From assembly GCA_022561095.1 (NCBI GenBank), contig JADFRV010000084.1:1-9219 (forward strand): a stretch of 9,219 nucleotides of DNA. Direction: 5' to 3'. This DNA comes from Chloroflexota bacterium (GTDB lineage Bacteria > Chloroflexota > Dehalococcoidia > SM23-28-2 > RBG-16-64-32). A program made the translations under genes and the position numbers. A model generated the notes under the pieces. That model made no database searches, had not been told where the DNA came from, and saw nothing but the letters and a program-made list of their open reading frames with translations. How positions within the stretch are numbered: position 1 is the stretch's first letter; each line of letters starts with the position of its first letter. This document shows positions 1-5,253 of this stretch, one piece after another.

Positions 1-146
1 ACCACCAACTGGACGGTGGCGAAGCTCACCTGCTGGATCACCACCGGCCAGGCGAGCCGGATAACGGATCGGGTCAGGTTAGATTCATCTAGCGCCGCGG
101 GTGCGGCTAAAGTATCTGGGTCGTCATCTCCGGCGTCGGCGGGCAT
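1..146 (-). CDS. MATE-family efflux transporter, N-terminal fragment
   Basis: This is the first 48 codons of a gene running leftwards off the window edge. Reading the minus strand from ATG at 146, the product has an acidic, probably cytoplasmic leader (MPADAGDDDPDT...) and then, at about residues 25-48, SVIRLAWPVVIQQVSFATVQ followed by LV. The pattern 'LAWPxxxQQxxFxxVQLV' is typical of the first transmembrane helix of MATE/NorM-type multidrug antiporters, which export organic cations in exchange for sodium ions or protons. The start is supported by the reading frame opening directly into this pattern; the ribosome site is weak (GAGAG about six bases upstream). The leader of about 24 residues is longer and more acidic than is usual for the family, so a later start cannot be excluded. 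Only about a tenth of the protein is visible, so the substrate cannot be judged. Confidence 0.7.
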   Translation of the reverse strand, partial: MPADAGDDDPDTLAAPAALDESNLTRSVIRLAWPVVIQQVSFATVQLV

Positions 147-179
147 ACTCTCTCTGTGTTCTAGGCCTGGGGCGTTCCC

Positions 180-185
180 ATTATG
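180..185 (-). promoter_or_regulatory. Candidate -10 box for the MATE gene
   Basis: The minus strand reads CATAAT, five of six matches to TATAAT, about 34 bases before the MATE start. No good -35 is visible, so this is a weak call in the 155-bp divergent gap between the transporter and the methyltransferase. Confidence 0.3.
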
Positions 186-240
186 GCAAACGGCAGTGCT
201 TACAGGAAGGCGAGGCCGCGCCCGGCCGTCTATCGCATGC

Positions 241-246
241 TATTAT
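241..246 (+). promoter_or_regulatory. Candidate -10 box for the methyltransferase unit
   Basis: TATTAT sits 55 bases before the methyltransferase ATG, in a locally less GC-rich patch. The expected -35 position is GC-rich with no recognisable hexamer. A second -10-like CATTAT lies at 264-269. Either could start the transcript for the two-gene unit that follows. Confidence 0.3.
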
Positions 247-301
247 GTGTGCGGTTCAGCCGGCATTATGGTGGGCAGCGTCGCGGCCAGGAGGACCGTA
301 C

Positions 302-943
302 ATGACTCAAGACCAGAAGGGCCACAAGTGGTTCGCCTCCATATACGACTCCATGACGGCTCGCGCTGAGAAGACGTTCATGAGGGATGTCCGAGAGGAG
401 ATTGCGGGTGGCGCCAGAGGTCGTGTGCTAGAGATCGGTGCCGGCACCGGGGCCAACTTCCCCTACTACAACGACCAGGCTGAGGAGGTCACCGCTACGG
501 AGCCTGACCCCTACATGCTGCGGCGGGCCAGACGCCGGGCTGAGGGCATAGGGCGTTCGATAAACCTGCACCAAGCCTCCGCCGAGCATCTGCCGTTTGA
601 GGACGCATCGTTCGATACGGTGGTGAGTACGCTCGTGATGTGTAGCGTAGGGGAGCCCCTGCGGGCGCTCTCAGAGGTGCGACGGGTGCTCAAGCCGTCC
701 GGCGAGCTGCGCATGTATGACCACGTCCGCTACGAGCACGCCTTCGGCGCTTTCTGGCAGGATATGATTACGCCTGTGTGGCGCTGGGTCGGCGCCGGCT
801 GCCACCCCAACCGCGACGTCGCGAGCTTCGTCCGCCAGGCCGGCTTCGAGTTCGAGCGGATCGAGCTGAGCAAGCCCCAACCGCCGATCCCGCCTATGGT
901 CTTCGTCCGGCCGCACATCAAAGGCGTCGCCCGGCCTGCGTAG
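302..943 (+). CDS. Class I SAM-dependent methyltransferase, METTL7/TMT1-like
   Basis: This 213-residue protein has the Rossmann SAM-binding fold: motif I VLEIGAGTGANF at residues 42-53, an acidic residue after strand 2 (ATEPDP, about 65-70), and the post-I and motif III region DTVVSTLVMCSV...VLKPSGELRMYDH (105-141). The C-terminal part, with FWQDMITPVWRW (151-162), GC(H/N) at 166-168 and the ending VRPHIKGVA (202-210), follows closely the layout I recall for the METTL7/TMT1 family, whose animal members methylate small thiols; bacterial relatives are mostly annotated only as methyltransferases. ATG 302 is chosen because AGGAGG at 289-294 lies seven bases upstream; the frame is open further back to 101 but that stretch has no coding character. 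It probably forms an operon with the FAD oxidoreductase that begins 13 bases after its stop. The substrate is unknown: a small thiol or lipophilic acceptor is an inference from the family. Confidence 0.85.
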   Translation: MTQDQKGHKWFASIYDSMTARAEKTFMRDVREEIAGGARGRVLEIGAGTGANFPYYNDQAEEVTATEPDPYMLRRARRRAEGIGRSINLHQASAEHLPFEDASFDTVVSTLVMCSVGEPLRALSEVRRVLKPSGELRMYDHVRYEHAFGAFWQDMITPVWRWVGAGCHPNRDVASFVRQAGFEFERIELSKPQPPIPPMVFVRPHIKGVARPA

Positions 944-956
944 GACGGACGAGGCG

Positions 957-2234
957 TTGGCAGAGCTCTCGGGGCGCCAAGTCGTCCTGCCGGAATCACG
1001 CGTTCCCATCGTGGCTGAGCCGGACGTGCTGGTGGTCGGCGGCGGCTCGGCCGGGCTGGCGGCGGCGACGGCGGCCGCGCGCAACGGGGCGGAGGTCATG
1101 CTCGTGGAGCGCTTCGGCTACCTGGGAGGCCTCGCCAGCGGCGGGCTGATCATCCTCCTCCTCACCATGGACGACGGCGCCGGCCGTCAGGCGGTAGGCG
1201 GCGTCTGCCAGGAGATCGTCGATCGCATGGAGCGGCGAGGCGCCGTTCACTACCCGCCTGAGGGGCAGTGGAACGATCCGGACAGCCAGCTCGTCGAGCA
1301 CTACTCTCGCTGGGGGCTCGTCTGGGGCCGCGGCCCCCACCGCGTGCGCTATTCCGTCGCCTTCGAGCCACACGAGTTCATCTTCGCCGCCGATGAGATG
1401 CTGCAGGAGGCCGGCGTCCGCCCACTGTATCACACCTGGGCCTGTGAGCCGGTGGTGGAGGACGGTGTCATCCAAGCGGTGGTCATCCAGAACAAGAGCG
1501 GCAGGCAGGCGATCGCGCCCAGGGTGGTCATCGACACCAGCGGCGACGGCGACCTGTTCGCCGCCGCCGGGGAGCCGTTCGAGCTGGAGCGCGTCCACCC
1601 CTGGCTCTGGTTCCTCCTGAGCAACGTCGGCGACCTGGAGGAGGCGTTCCAGGGGAGCAAGGGGTTCTTCTTCCGCACCCTGGGTGAAGGCCGTGTCCTC
1701 GTCCCCTGGGGCGGCGATGCCCGCACCAAGCTACGGATTGACGCGACCGACCCGGTCGAGGTCTCGGAGGCGCTGGTGGAGTGCCGGCAGATGGTGAAGG
1801 AGGAGGCCGCCCGGCTTCGAGGCTCGGTGCCCGCCTTCCGCGACGCCTACATATCGCTGATCGCCGACCAGCTTGGCATCACGGAGTCGAGGCGTCTCCA
1901 GGGCGAGTACGTTATGTCACGTGATGATCTCGACCGCTCCTTCGCTGACTCGATCGCCCGTACCGGTCACTGGACCAAGTACGGCTGCGTCTACAACATC
2001 CCCTATCGCAGCCTTCTGCCCAAGGGCTTGACCAATTTTCTAACAGCCGGTCGCTGCATCTCTGTGGACCACCGCGTCAACCACGCGACCAAGGAGATAC
2101 CGCCCTGTATGGCCACCGGCGAGGCGGCCGGCACCGCCGCCGCCATGGCCCTGGAGGATGGCGTGGGCGTGAAAGACGTGGACGTACGGCGGTTGCAGGC
2201 GCGACTGCGTCAGCAGGGAGCGATCCTTGAGTGA
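957..2234 (+). CDS. FAD-dependent oxidoreductase (PF12831 type)
   Basis: The 425-residue product opens with an ADP-binding motif, DVLVVGGGSAGLAAA (residues 23-37; GxGxxG at 28-33), and an acidic residue for the ribose at E51 (LVERFGYLGG). The C-terminal block, roughly 350-395, with LLPKGLTNFLTAGRCIS, then CMATGEAAGTAAAMA, is the second FAD-contact region typical of the 'FAD-dependent oxidoreductase' family PF12831, whose members are mostly of unknown substrate. No iron-sulfur or other redox cysteine cluster is apparent. The start is TTG at 957; it keeps the whole family-like N-terminus (ESRVPIVAEPDVLVVGG). Its Shine-Dalgarno is poor: AGGA at 942-945 is a little far and GAGG at 951-954 too near, so GTG 1011 is an alternative start. 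It follows the methyltransferase by 13 bases, suggesting co-transcription, and it ends tail-to-tail with the next minus-strand gene, with only seven bases between the stops. Confidence 0.88.
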   Translation: MAELSGRQVVLPESRVPIVAEPDVLVVGGGSAGLAAATAAARNGAEVMLVERFGYLGGLASGGLIILLLTMDDGAGRQAVGGVCQEIVDRMERRGAVHYPPEGQWNDPDSQLVEHYSRWGLVWGRGPHRVRYSVAFEPHEFIFAADEMLQEAGVRPLYHTWACEPVVEDGVIQAVVIQNKSGRQAIAPRVVIDTSGDGDLFAAAGEPFELERVHPWLWFLLSNVGDLEEAFQGSKGFFFRTLGEGRVLVPWGGDARTKLRIDATDPVEVSEALVECRQMVKEEAARLRGSVPAFRDAYISLIADQLGITESRRLQGEYVMSRDDLDRSFADSIARTGHWTKYGCVYNIPYRSLLPKGLTNFLTAGRCISVDHRVNHATKEIPPCMATGEAAGTAAAMALEDGVGVKDVDVRRLQARLRQQGAILE

Positions 2235-2241
2235 AGGAGGG

Positions 2242-2670
2242 CTACTCTGTCAGGCGGGCGTCAGTTTCCCGGAGGCGGCGGGCCATCGCTTCTATCACGG
2301 CGATCGCTATCTCCGCGTGGCTGTTGAGCTCCGCCCGGAAGTCCCAGCGGGTCATCGCCAGGCACTCCGTGTCCTTCAGGCAGCGCACGGTGGCGGAGCG
2401 GGGAAACCCTTCGAACAGCGCCATCTCGCCGAAGAAGTCGCCCGGCCCCAGCGTGTTTAACACCGTCGGGCTCGCCTTCTGTGCGCCGCCCACCACCTCC
2501 ACCTGGCCGGATATGATGACGAAGACGCCGGCGCCCTGGTCGCCCTCCTTGATGATTACGTCTCCGGTCTTGAACGTGCGGGGCACCATTATCCTGGACA
2601 GTTGGTTCACGTGCTTCCGGTCTAGCCCGGCGAAAATAGGGACCTTTTCCAGCATATCTTCACGATCCAT
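2242..2670 (-). CDS. Stand-alone cyclic nucleotide-binding domain protein
   Basis: The 142-residue protein is a single cNMP-binding (CRP/Fnr-type sensor) beta-roll: helix and entry at LEKVPIFAGLDRKHVNQL (8-25), the strands FKTGDVIIKEGDQGAGVFVI (33-52), and the phosphate-binding cassette FFGEMALFEGFPRSATV (79-95). Within the cassette E82 and R91-S92 match the glutamate and arginine that in CRP hold the ribose and cyclic phosphate, so ligand binding looks intact. After the final helices (118-136) the chain ends: there is no helix-turn-helix, kinase or channel domain, so it cannot bind DNA like CRP and probably works by protein contact. It starts at ATG 2670 behind GGAAGGA (2680-2686 on the plus strand) about nine bases away, and has its own promoter. 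It is convergent with the FAD oxidoreductase. The partner is unknown. Confidence 0.87.
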   Translation of the reverse strand: MDREDMLEKVPIFAGLDRKHVNQLSRIMVPRTFKTGDVIIKEGDQGAGVFVIISGQVEVVGGAQKASPTVLNTLGPGDFFGEMALFEGFPRSATVRCLKDTECLAMTRWDFRAELNSHAEIAIAVIEAMARRLRETDARLTE

Positions 2671-2714
2671 AGAAGCACGTCCTTCCGGTGAGATGGCTAG
2701 GGGTAGCGTACGGC

Positions 2715-2743
2715 ATTCTAATCAACCTCCGTCAACTCGTCAA
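2715..2743 (-). promoter_or_regulatory. Sigma70-type promoter of the cNMP-binding gene
   Basis: Read on the minus strand, TTGACG (2743-2738), a 17-base spacer and TAGAAT (2720-2715) give five of six matches in both boxes with ideal spacing. Transcription would begin near 2708, leaving a leader of about 38 bases. Three GTTGA units occur in this stretch, one inside the -35 box, one in the spacer and one just before the -10; they may be chance or part of an operator. Confidence 0.65.
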
Positions 2744-2788
2744 CTAGTGCGCTGCCTCGATCCGACGCCTGCTGGCCGCTCGCCTAGT

Positions 2789-3229
2789 CTAATCGCCCTG
2801 GTGTAAGGGCAGGATGACCCAGGCCTTGCCGGGCGTCGTCACCCTTTCGCGCTCGTTCTCCGCCCACACCTCCAGCTCCACCCATCCCTCACCGTCTTTG
2901 CGGTAGCGATCCGTGACCTTGCCCTTGCAGACCATCGTGTCGCCTGGGCGCTGCTGGCGGCGCATCTCGAAGTACAGCTTGCGCAGGAAGCCGGTGTCAC
3001 CCATCCAGTCGGTGATGACACGCACCAGCGCGGCCTGTAGGAAACCGGTGTTCATGAAGATCTCCTCATGTCCGGCCTTGCGGGCGAAGGCGGGATCGTG
3101 GTGGACGGGGTACCAGTCCTGTGAGCCGCTTATCTGGAGGAACGTTCGCCGCGGCTTGATCTCAATATCGAAGCCTTCAATCTCTGTGCCGACCTCTACG
3201 TCCTCCCAGTGGGGCTGTGGCTTCCTCAC
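2789..3229 (-). CDS. MaoC-like hotdog dehydratase, catalytic-type subunit
   Basis: This 146-residue hotdog-fold protein is of the MaoC/(R)-specific enoyl-CoA hydratase type. The segment ISGSQDWYPVHHDPAFARKAG (33-53) corresponds to the hydratase-2 motif; D38 and H43 occupy the positions of the catalytic Asp and His. The long central helix follows (MNTGFLQAALVRVITDWMGD), then strands with EMRRQQRPGDTMVCKGKVTDRY (88-109), as expected for the fold. The start is GTG 3229, whose last bases overlap the TGA of the upstream gene (GTGA), with AAGGAG eight bases before it; the open frame continues upstream to 3445 but only as an antisense shadow. Overlap and shared domain type suggest it is made together with the neighbour as a heterodimer, this chain supplying the catalytic dyad. 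The likely reaction is reversible hydration of an enoyl-CoA; the acyl chain is unknown. Confidence 0.85.
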   Translation of the reverse strand: MRKPQPHWEDVEVGTEIEGFDIEIKPRRTFLQISGSQDWYPVHHDPAFARKAGHEEIFMNTGFLQAALVRVITDWMGDTGFLRKLYFEMRRQQRPGDTMVCKGKVTDRYRKDGEGWVELEVWAENERERVTTPGKAWVILPLHQGD

Positions 3230-3759
3230 GGCGTCGTCTCCTTCGCCGCCGCTACCTCCTCCGGCGTGCGGTGAAACAGCAGCGTGTTGCGGATCGCGCA
3301 TACGGTCTCGTCCCGCTGGTTGGTGATGACCGCCTCGGCGACGATCCATACCGCTTCGGGGTCGATGGATATGCCCTTCTGGTAGACGTCTGCTACGCGG
3401 CGGCGTACCGAGAGGTGGTCGCCGACTTTGATGCGGGCGAACCACTCTACCTCCTGGTTCATGTTGACGATGCGTTTGCCGGGGGCGGGAACGATAGGCA
3501 GGAGGGGCTCGAACACGGCCGGCCAGGGGCCCAGGCTGGCGAAGTAGAGCGCCAGCCAGCCGGAGGGGGGAGAGAGTACTGCGCCGTGCTCCGTAGACTC
3601 GGCGTATTCCGGGTCCAAGAACAACGGGTTGTTATCGTCCACCATGTGGCAGTGGCGCCTGATCGGGTCGTACTCCACCGGATAGCGCCCGCGGGCTTTG
3701 GCTATCTCGGTGCCGATGTACTTCTTGCGTACGGCCTCGATGTCGTAGCGCTCAGCCAC
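3226..3759 (-). CDS. MaoC-like dehydratase, N-terminal-domain type subunit
   Basis: The 177-residue product resembles the FAS1-like/MaoC_dehydrat_N domain (PF13452). After the N-terminal MAERYDIEAVRKKYIG stretch comes HMVDDNNPLFLDPEYA (38-53), the counterpart of the hydratase motif, but with Phe (F47) where the catalytic His would be, so the site is probably inactive. The PAPGKRIVNMNQEVEWFARIKVGD segment (91-114) is a conserved core of this family. Actinobacterial HadA/HadB dehydratases use the same division: one subunit without the dyad, one with it. The start is GTG 3759 with GGAGG six to seven bases upstream. The stop overlaps the start of the catalytic subunit, so translation is coupled. 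The TGA of a 34-codon ORF lies just two bases before this GTG. Confidence 0.85.
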   Translation of the reverse strand: MAERYDIEAVRKKYIGTEIAKARGRYPVEYDPIRRHCHMVDDNNPLFLDPEYAESTEHGAVLSPPSGWLALYFASLGPWPAVFEPLLPIVPAPGKRIVNMNQEVEWFARIKVGDHLSVRRRVADVYQKGISIDPEAVWIVAEAVITNQRDETVCAIRNTLLFHRTPEEVAAAKETTP

Positions 3760-3761
3760 GA

Positions 3762-3866
3762 TCAGCCTCCGGCGGCGACTCCTTGGCGCACGTGCGGCGG
3801 GAACTTCGTGAGGGTCCGGTTGAACTCCGCAGTCATTTCGATGCCGTTGATCTCGGCTATGGGCAT
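3762..3866 (-). CDS. 34-residue ORF upstream of the MaoC pair (unknown)
   Basis: An ATG at 3866 preceded by ACGAGG six bases upstream opens a 34-codon frame (MPIAEINGIEMTAEFNRTLT then KFPPHVRQGVAAGG) ending two bases before the GTG of the next gene, whose own Shine-Dalgarno lies inside the end of this frame. The layout suggests real, coupled translation: a leader peptide or a small protein. The opening MPIAEINGIEM recalls the beginnings of some alpha/beta-hydrolases, so it could also be the stub of a deleted enzyme gene. A -10 box sits about 30 bases upstream. I do not recognise the protein. Confidence 0.4.
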   Translation of the reverse strand: MPIAEINGIEMTAEFNRTLTKFPPHVRQGVAAGG

Positions 3867-3895
3867 ACCTAACCTCGTTCAGCGTAGTCCAGGGA

Positions 3896-3901
3896 AGTAT
3901 A
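3896..3901 (-). promoter_or_regulatory. Candidate -10 box for the MaoC operon
   Basis: On the minus strand TATACT (five of six to TATAAT) lies about 30 bases before the 34-codon ORF and inside the 77-bp gap after the preceding gene. The -35 region is occupied by a tandem of CCTGAAGC-like units and a small GGGCG-TGG-CGCCC hairpin (3906-3918) instead of a clear TTGACA. It would let the MaoC genes be transcribed apart from the upstream hypothetical gene. Confidence 0.4.
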
Positions 3902-3943
3902 GCACGGGCGTGGCGCCCTGAAGCCCTGAAGCGGAGGGGGGTA

Positions 3944-4426
3944 TTAGTCTTCTTGGCTGCTGAGCAGCTTAACGACGGGGCGGTGGGACACTGCCAGCGC
4001 CAGCTTGCGGCCGCTGAAGGCGGTCACTTCCTCCTGCGGGACGCCGTCCTCAAGGAGCTGCTCGACGAAGGCCTGCGCCTCAATCGGGCCCTCGAAGCGG
4101 TGTATTTCGCTTCCGTCTTGCTTAGTCACCGAGACGAAGAAGGTATCGCCTTCCAGCGGCTCCCCGGCCGGCGTCGTTGTCGCCGTGCCTTTCCTGGGTG
4201 TGTCCTCGTCGAGGTAGTCGGGCCGGAACGTCGGGGCGCGGTACTCTTTGCCCGTCTTCGCCTGATCCCCGGTCGCAGGTGGGTCAGCTGTGGCTGGCGA
4301 GTCACCTTTCCGGGTGCCGTTATCGGAGTCGGTTGCGGGCGCGACCTCGCTGCCCTCGGCGGTTTCCTTCTGGGCCATATCCTTGTCCTCCGTACGCTTC
4401 TCTGATTTCTTTAACCCGAACGGCAT
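3944..4426 (-). CDS. Hypothetical protein with disordered N-terminus
   Basis: I do not recognise this 160-residue protein. Residues 1-60 are hydrophilic and rich in Lys, Glu, Thr, Ala and Pro, so probably unstructured. A short YRAPTFRPDYLDED stretch (62-75) leads to what looks like one small alpha/beta domain at about 94-155 (DTFFVSVTKQDGSEIHRFEG, then a helix with EAQAFVEQLLEDG, then AFSGRKLALAVSHRPVVKLL). There are no transmembrane segments, cysteines or enzyme motifs. Two starts are possible: ATG 4426 (MPFGLKKSEK) with a distant AGGGG, or ATG 4378 (MAQKETAEG) with GGAGG eight bases upstream, which is the better ribosome site; the shorter form would have 144 residues. Base composition is like its neighbours, and the frame avoids stops through a clearly protein-like C-terminus, so it is probably a real gene. 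Confidence 0.7.
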   Translation of the reverse strand: MPFGLKKSEKRTEDKDMAQKETAEGSEVAPATDSDNGTRKGDSPATADPPATGDQAKTGKEYRAPTFRPDYLDEDTPRKGTATTTPAGEPLEGDTFFVSVTKQDGSEIHRFEGPIEAQAFVEQLLEDGVPQEEVTAFSGRKLALAVSHRPVVKLLSSQED

Positions 4427-4493
4427 GTCTTTTCTTTCCCCTCACCTGATTTAGATGCGCTGCCTGTGGGACATGTTACATTTCCGTGCTGTA

Positions 4494-4522
4494 TTGACAC
4501 GTTAGAGGGCAGCCGATATCGT
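4494..4522 (+). promoter_or_regulatory. Candidate promoter before the decayed gene and moaD
   Basis: A perfect TTGACA (4494-4499) is followed after 17 bases by TATCGT (4517-4522; four of six to TATAAT). It overlaps the start of the remnant at 4506, so it may be fortuitous, or it may now serve the MoaD-like gene 270 bases on. Confidence 0.3.
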
Positions 4523-4785
4523 GAAGGTCGGCTTCTCCACCGCGGTCGGGATTAGAAGGAGCGCTTCGTCTTCCACAACCCTAGCGCTAACATCTACCGC
4601 AAGCCGCTGCTTGACGACGGTCGCATCGTGGGGCGGTCGTCATCGGCCGCGCCGGCCACGTGCGGGATCTGGGAGTCGTGCAGGCGATGATCCGCCGCAA
4701 GGCGGACCTCTCCCGCTGGCTTCAGATGCTCCACGGTGAGCGTATAAGCTTCGGTATGCTGACCTATGAAAGCGCCGGGAGATAG
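4506..4785 (+). pseudogene. Remnant of NAD(P)/FAD oxidoreductase C-terminal domain
   Basis: Protein-like sequence continues through three frames. Frame A (4506-4550) gives RAADIVKVGFSTAVG; frame B (4556-4635, directly after an in-frame TAG) gives KERFVFHNPSANIYRKPLLD then DGRIVG; frame C (4636-4785) gives VVIGRAGHVRDLGVVQAMIR then RKADLSRWLQML and ends at TAG 4783-4785. Read together this resembles the small C-terminal domain of rubredoxin-reductase/NirB-like pyridine nucleotide-disulfide oxidoreductases (pattern 'KVAG..x(T/S)xG ... (V/F)xxxPxxxIYRKLVLxDGRLVGAVLxG...xLIRxxxDxS'). The B-to-C shift falls at a GGGG run (4630-4633); one extra G would join them as RIVGAVVIGRAG. The FAD and NAD domains are absent, so it is a truncated, frame-broken relic or, less likely, an assembly artefact. 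The family call is by recalled pattern. It sits 10 bases before the moaD-like start. Confidence 0.5.
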
Positions 4786-4795
4786 GCGGATCGCA

Positions 4796-5029
4796 ATGAA
4801 GGTAACGGTTGAGCTACAGGCCTACCTGGAGCAGTACTCCCCTGATGGCCAAGCCGTATTCGAGTACACGCTCCCTGATGGCGCCACGGTACAGACGTTG
4901 GTCCGCCAGCTTAGCGTACCCGAGGAGATGGCCAGCGTCATCGTCCTCAACGCTCGCAGCGTAGACTTCGAAGACGCTCTCCAGGACGGCGACCGGGTAA
5001 CCCTGATCCCGCCCCTGGCCGGCGGCTAG
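4796..5029 (+). CDS. MoaD/ThiS-family ubiquitin-like sulfur carrier
   Basis: The 77-residue protein has the beta-grasp pattern: MKVTVELQAYLEQYSPDG (strand 1-2), TLPDGATVQTLVRQLSVPEE (helix entry), ASVIVLNARSVDFEDALQDG and DRVTLIPPLAGG. The chain stops at the double glycine (residues 76-77), which in MoaD and ThiS is adenylated and thiocarboxylated by an E1-like enzyme to carry sulfur for molybdopterin or thiazole synthesis; 'VTLIPPLAGG' is especially MoaD-like. The start is ATG 4796, with weak AGGCGG about seven bases upstream; an in-frame ATG at 4766 would add ten residues that fit no family pattern and overlaps the remnant. No MoaE, MoeB or ThiF gene is in the window. Related small carriers also accompany tungsten aldehyde oxidoreductases, and the adjoining oxidoreductase relic makes that origin possible. 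Confidence 0.82.
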   Translation: MKVTVELQAYLEQYSPDGQAVFEYTLPDGATVQTLVRQLSVPEEMASVIVLNARSVDFEDALQDGDRVTLIPPLAGG

Positions 5030-5096
5030 TCGCTCTAGCCCGTCTGTCAACGAATTCGGGATGGATTACCGGATTGAGTGCCATCCGCTAATCCCG
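5024..5096 (+). terminator. Inverted repeats after moaD, possible terminator
   Basis: GGCTAG-TCGCT-CTAGCC (5024-5040) forms a six-pair hairpin that includes the moaD stop codon. Further on, CGGGAT (5057-5062) can pair with ATCCCG (5091-5096), or alternatively GGATGG (5059-5064) with CCATCC (5081-5086). No strong T tract follows, though GTGATATAT comes right after the last arm. It may end the moaD transcript. The rest of the 224-base gap holds the fur promoter. Confidence 0.3.
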
Positions 5097-5165
5097 TGAT
5101 ATATCCGTGTGGACAGATTCCGCGGGCGCTGCGTAACGAACGTCCCCTTCTCGCCGTCTTACCTC

Positions 5166-5194
5166 TTGACAACCAGTTGCCTTTACGAAATGAT
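5166..5194 (+). promoter_or_regulatory. Sigma70-type promoter of the fur-family gene
   Basis: A perfect TTGACA at 5166-5171, a 17-base spacer and AATGAT at 5189-5194 (four of six to TATAAT) lie 60 bases before the ATG. Transcription would begin near 5201, immediately upstream of the near-palindrome at 5206-5223. Confidence 0.55.
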
Positions 5195-5205
5195 GTAAAC
5201 GCCAG

Positions 5206-5223
5206 TGATTGCATCTGCAACCA
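5206..5223. promoter_or_regulatory. Near-palindromic candidate metal-regulator operator
   Basis: TGATTGCATCTGCAACCA is an 18-bp inverted repeat around a central TC with seven of eight pairs matched, containing the perfect core TTGCA-TC-TGCAA. It lies just after the predicted transcription start and 30 bases before the Fur-family ATG, where binding would block transcription. The length and TGA.../...CA ends are compatible with a Fur-superfamily box, but the centre is richer in GC than standard Fur or Zur boxes. Self-regulation by the encoded regulator is inference. Confidence 0.45.
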
Positions 5224-5253
5224 ATGGCTTCAATCTTAGCGTGAGGTGAGCCC

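Noticed and set aside
214..227. GGCCG-CGCC-CGGCC inverted repeat in the divergent gap
   Set aside because: A five-pair GC stem is expected by chance at this base composition and fits no promoter position well.
101..301. Open frame extending the methyltransferase upstream by 67 residues
   Set aside because: It has no family-like sequence, and a strong AGGAGG at 289-294 sets the start at 302. The region is the divergent promoter gap.
671..1598. Long antisense frames opposite the methyltransferase and FAD oxidoreductase
   Set aside because: They are GC-rich shadows with Arg/Ala/Pro-rich, featureless translations opposite clear conserved domains.
3230..3445. 72-residue N-terminal extension of the catalytic MaoC subunit
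   Set aside because: It is out-of-frame reading of the upstream MaoC gene. GTG 3229 with AAGGAG and a GTGA overlap is the natural start.
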